This document shows, in pieces, positions 63,528 to 64,000 of a stretch of DNA of 64,000 bases. The DNA is from Gammaproteobacteria bacterium HGW-Gammaproteobacteria-15. Lineage in GTDB: Bacteria > Pseudomonadota > Gammaproteobacteria > Enterobacterales > Alteromonadaceae. Every line of letters starts with the position of its first letter. Position 1 is the first letter of the stretch. The notes beneath the pieces were generated by a model that was not told the origin of the DNA, ran no database searches, and was given only the letters and a program-made list of their open reading frames with translations. The stretch lies in assembly GCA_002840125.1 (NCBI GenBank), contig PGZF01000002.1, positions 434,001 through 498,000 of the forward strand, written 5' to 3'. A program made the position numbers and the translations under genes.

Positions 63528-64000
63528 GTGAATAAAAAAATCATGTGGCTGGCTGCTGTATTGGTAGCGGCTGCAGCAGTGTTGGGTGGCTATCAGGTTA
63601 TTACCCGCATGCCACTGGGTAGCAGTGTTTCGCCGGGTACGCAGATTGATGAATTAAACGGCGTGGCTATTTACTACAACGGCGGGGTAAATCAATCGCA
63701 TGGCAGAAATTTAACCGCTTCCGGTTACAACCTTGGTATCAGGTACCAGTGTATTGAGTTTGTAAAACGCTATTACTATGAAAGGTTTGGCCACCAGATG
63801 CCAGACTCTTACGGGCACGCCAAAACATTTTTTGACCAAACCCTGCCTGATGGCGCCTTAAATGAACAACGCGCTTTACTGCAATACCATAACGGCAGCA
63901 ATACCATGCCAGCGCCGGACGACATTATTGTTTATGCCCCGTCGCTGTTTAATCCTTATGGCCATGTGGCTATTGTAGCCCAGGTAAATCCGTATGCTGT
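63528..64000 (+). CDS. CHAP-domain protein, N-terminal part (runs off right edge)
   Basis: The frame starts with GTG 63528 (an in-frame ATG is at 63543) and is open to the window end. Residues about 6-25 form a hydrophobic segment that is a signal anchor or signal peptide. Residues 70-150 resemble a CHAP amidase domain, with the nucleophile candidate Cys75 in GIRYQCIEFVKRYYYERFG and His146 in NPYGHVAIVAQVN. CHAP enzymes cleave peptidoglycan or glutathionylspermidine amide bonds; the substrate cannot be decided here. No clear Shine-Dalgarno is seen. Confidence 0.8.
   Translation, partial: MNKKIMWLAAVLVAAAAVLGGYQVITRMPLGSSVSPGTQIDELNGVAIYYNGGVNQSHGRNLTASGYNLGIRYQCIEFVKRYYYERFGHQMPDSYGHAKTFFDQTLPDGALNEQRALLQYHNGSNTMPAPDDIIVYAPSLFNPYGHVAIVAQVNPYA

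Noticed and set aside
1..64000. CRISPR arrays, tRNA or rRNA genes, insertion sequences and prophage
   Set aside because: No regularly spaced repeats, cloverleaf-like sequences, transposase or phage genes were seen on either strand.

Overview
This window is a densely packed chromosomal segment of a gammaproteobacterium. Gene content and protein sequences look most like the Alteromonadales/Chromatiaceae group that includes Rheinheimera and Alishewanella; that genus-level placement is an impression, not a measurement. Supporting signs are the fadI-fadJ...sixA-smrB-prmB-aroC...yfcL order (an E. coli-like core synteny block with extra genes inserted), the hdfR/maoP divergent pair, dsbB next to fadR, a rhombosortase, TorF-type porins and many c-di-GMP proteins. 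I saw no rRNA, tRNA, insertion sequence, prophage or CRISPR array.

Layout. 1-1430: a MoxR ATPase/DUF58 pair running off the left edge. 1431-5338: the anaerobic-type beta-oxidation operon fadIJ behind a probable FadR operator, then a small membrane protein. 5352-6689: HdfR regulator and MaoP. 6741-11820: a PAS-GGDEF-EAL protein and a large M16 protease. 12023-16357: sixA, smrB, prmB, aroC and an MFS transporter. 16360-19190: a TorF-like porin and a chemoreceptor. 19392-21518: NAD-kinase-like protein, YfcL and FklB. 21580-22623: ApbE flavin transferase.

22800-34712 is a potassium super-locus. On the plus strand lies kdpF-kdpA-kdpB-kdpC, then a TorF-like porin, then kdpD-kdpE. On the minus strand, ending one base from kdpE, lies trkH followed by a shortened KdpD-like kinase and a second KdpE-like regulator. 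The promoters of both arms carry the same 11-bp-spaced direct repeat, so the two two-component systems may read related operators. I consider this the most interesting system in the window.

34924-38480: an acetyltransferase and a two-gene accessory island of HEAT-like proteins. 38576-39990: a one-cysteine ArsR regulator with an Old Yellow Enzyme reductase. 40004-41570: a palindromic repeat, dsbB and fadR. 41666-43918: an unusual triple fusion of cysteine desulfurase, persulfide-dioxygenase-like metallo-beta-lactamase fold and rhodanese. 43971-46087: ChrR anti-sigma, ECF sigma factor and divergent azoreductase. 46272-55754: S9 peptidase, two divergent RluA-family pseudouridine synthases, lactate permease family protein, rhombosortase, gamma-glutamyltranspeptidase, enoyl-CoA hydratase and a lipoprotein. 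55859-60171: cysK, a MoxR/CoxE-type VWA pair split by a 0.2-kb repeat-like insert, and a BASS transporter. 60239-64000: an EAL-like/HDOD protein, a membrane diguanylate cyclase, a structured leader region and the start of a CHAP-domain protein that leaves the right edge.

How genes may work together: FadR (40815-41531) probably represses fadIJ in the same window; the two K+ transporters and their sensors form a paired uptake module; sulfur metabolism is represented by cysK and the triple fusion; c-di-GMP turnover by three separate proteins. All functions are assigned by recognising family motifs; no database search was run.
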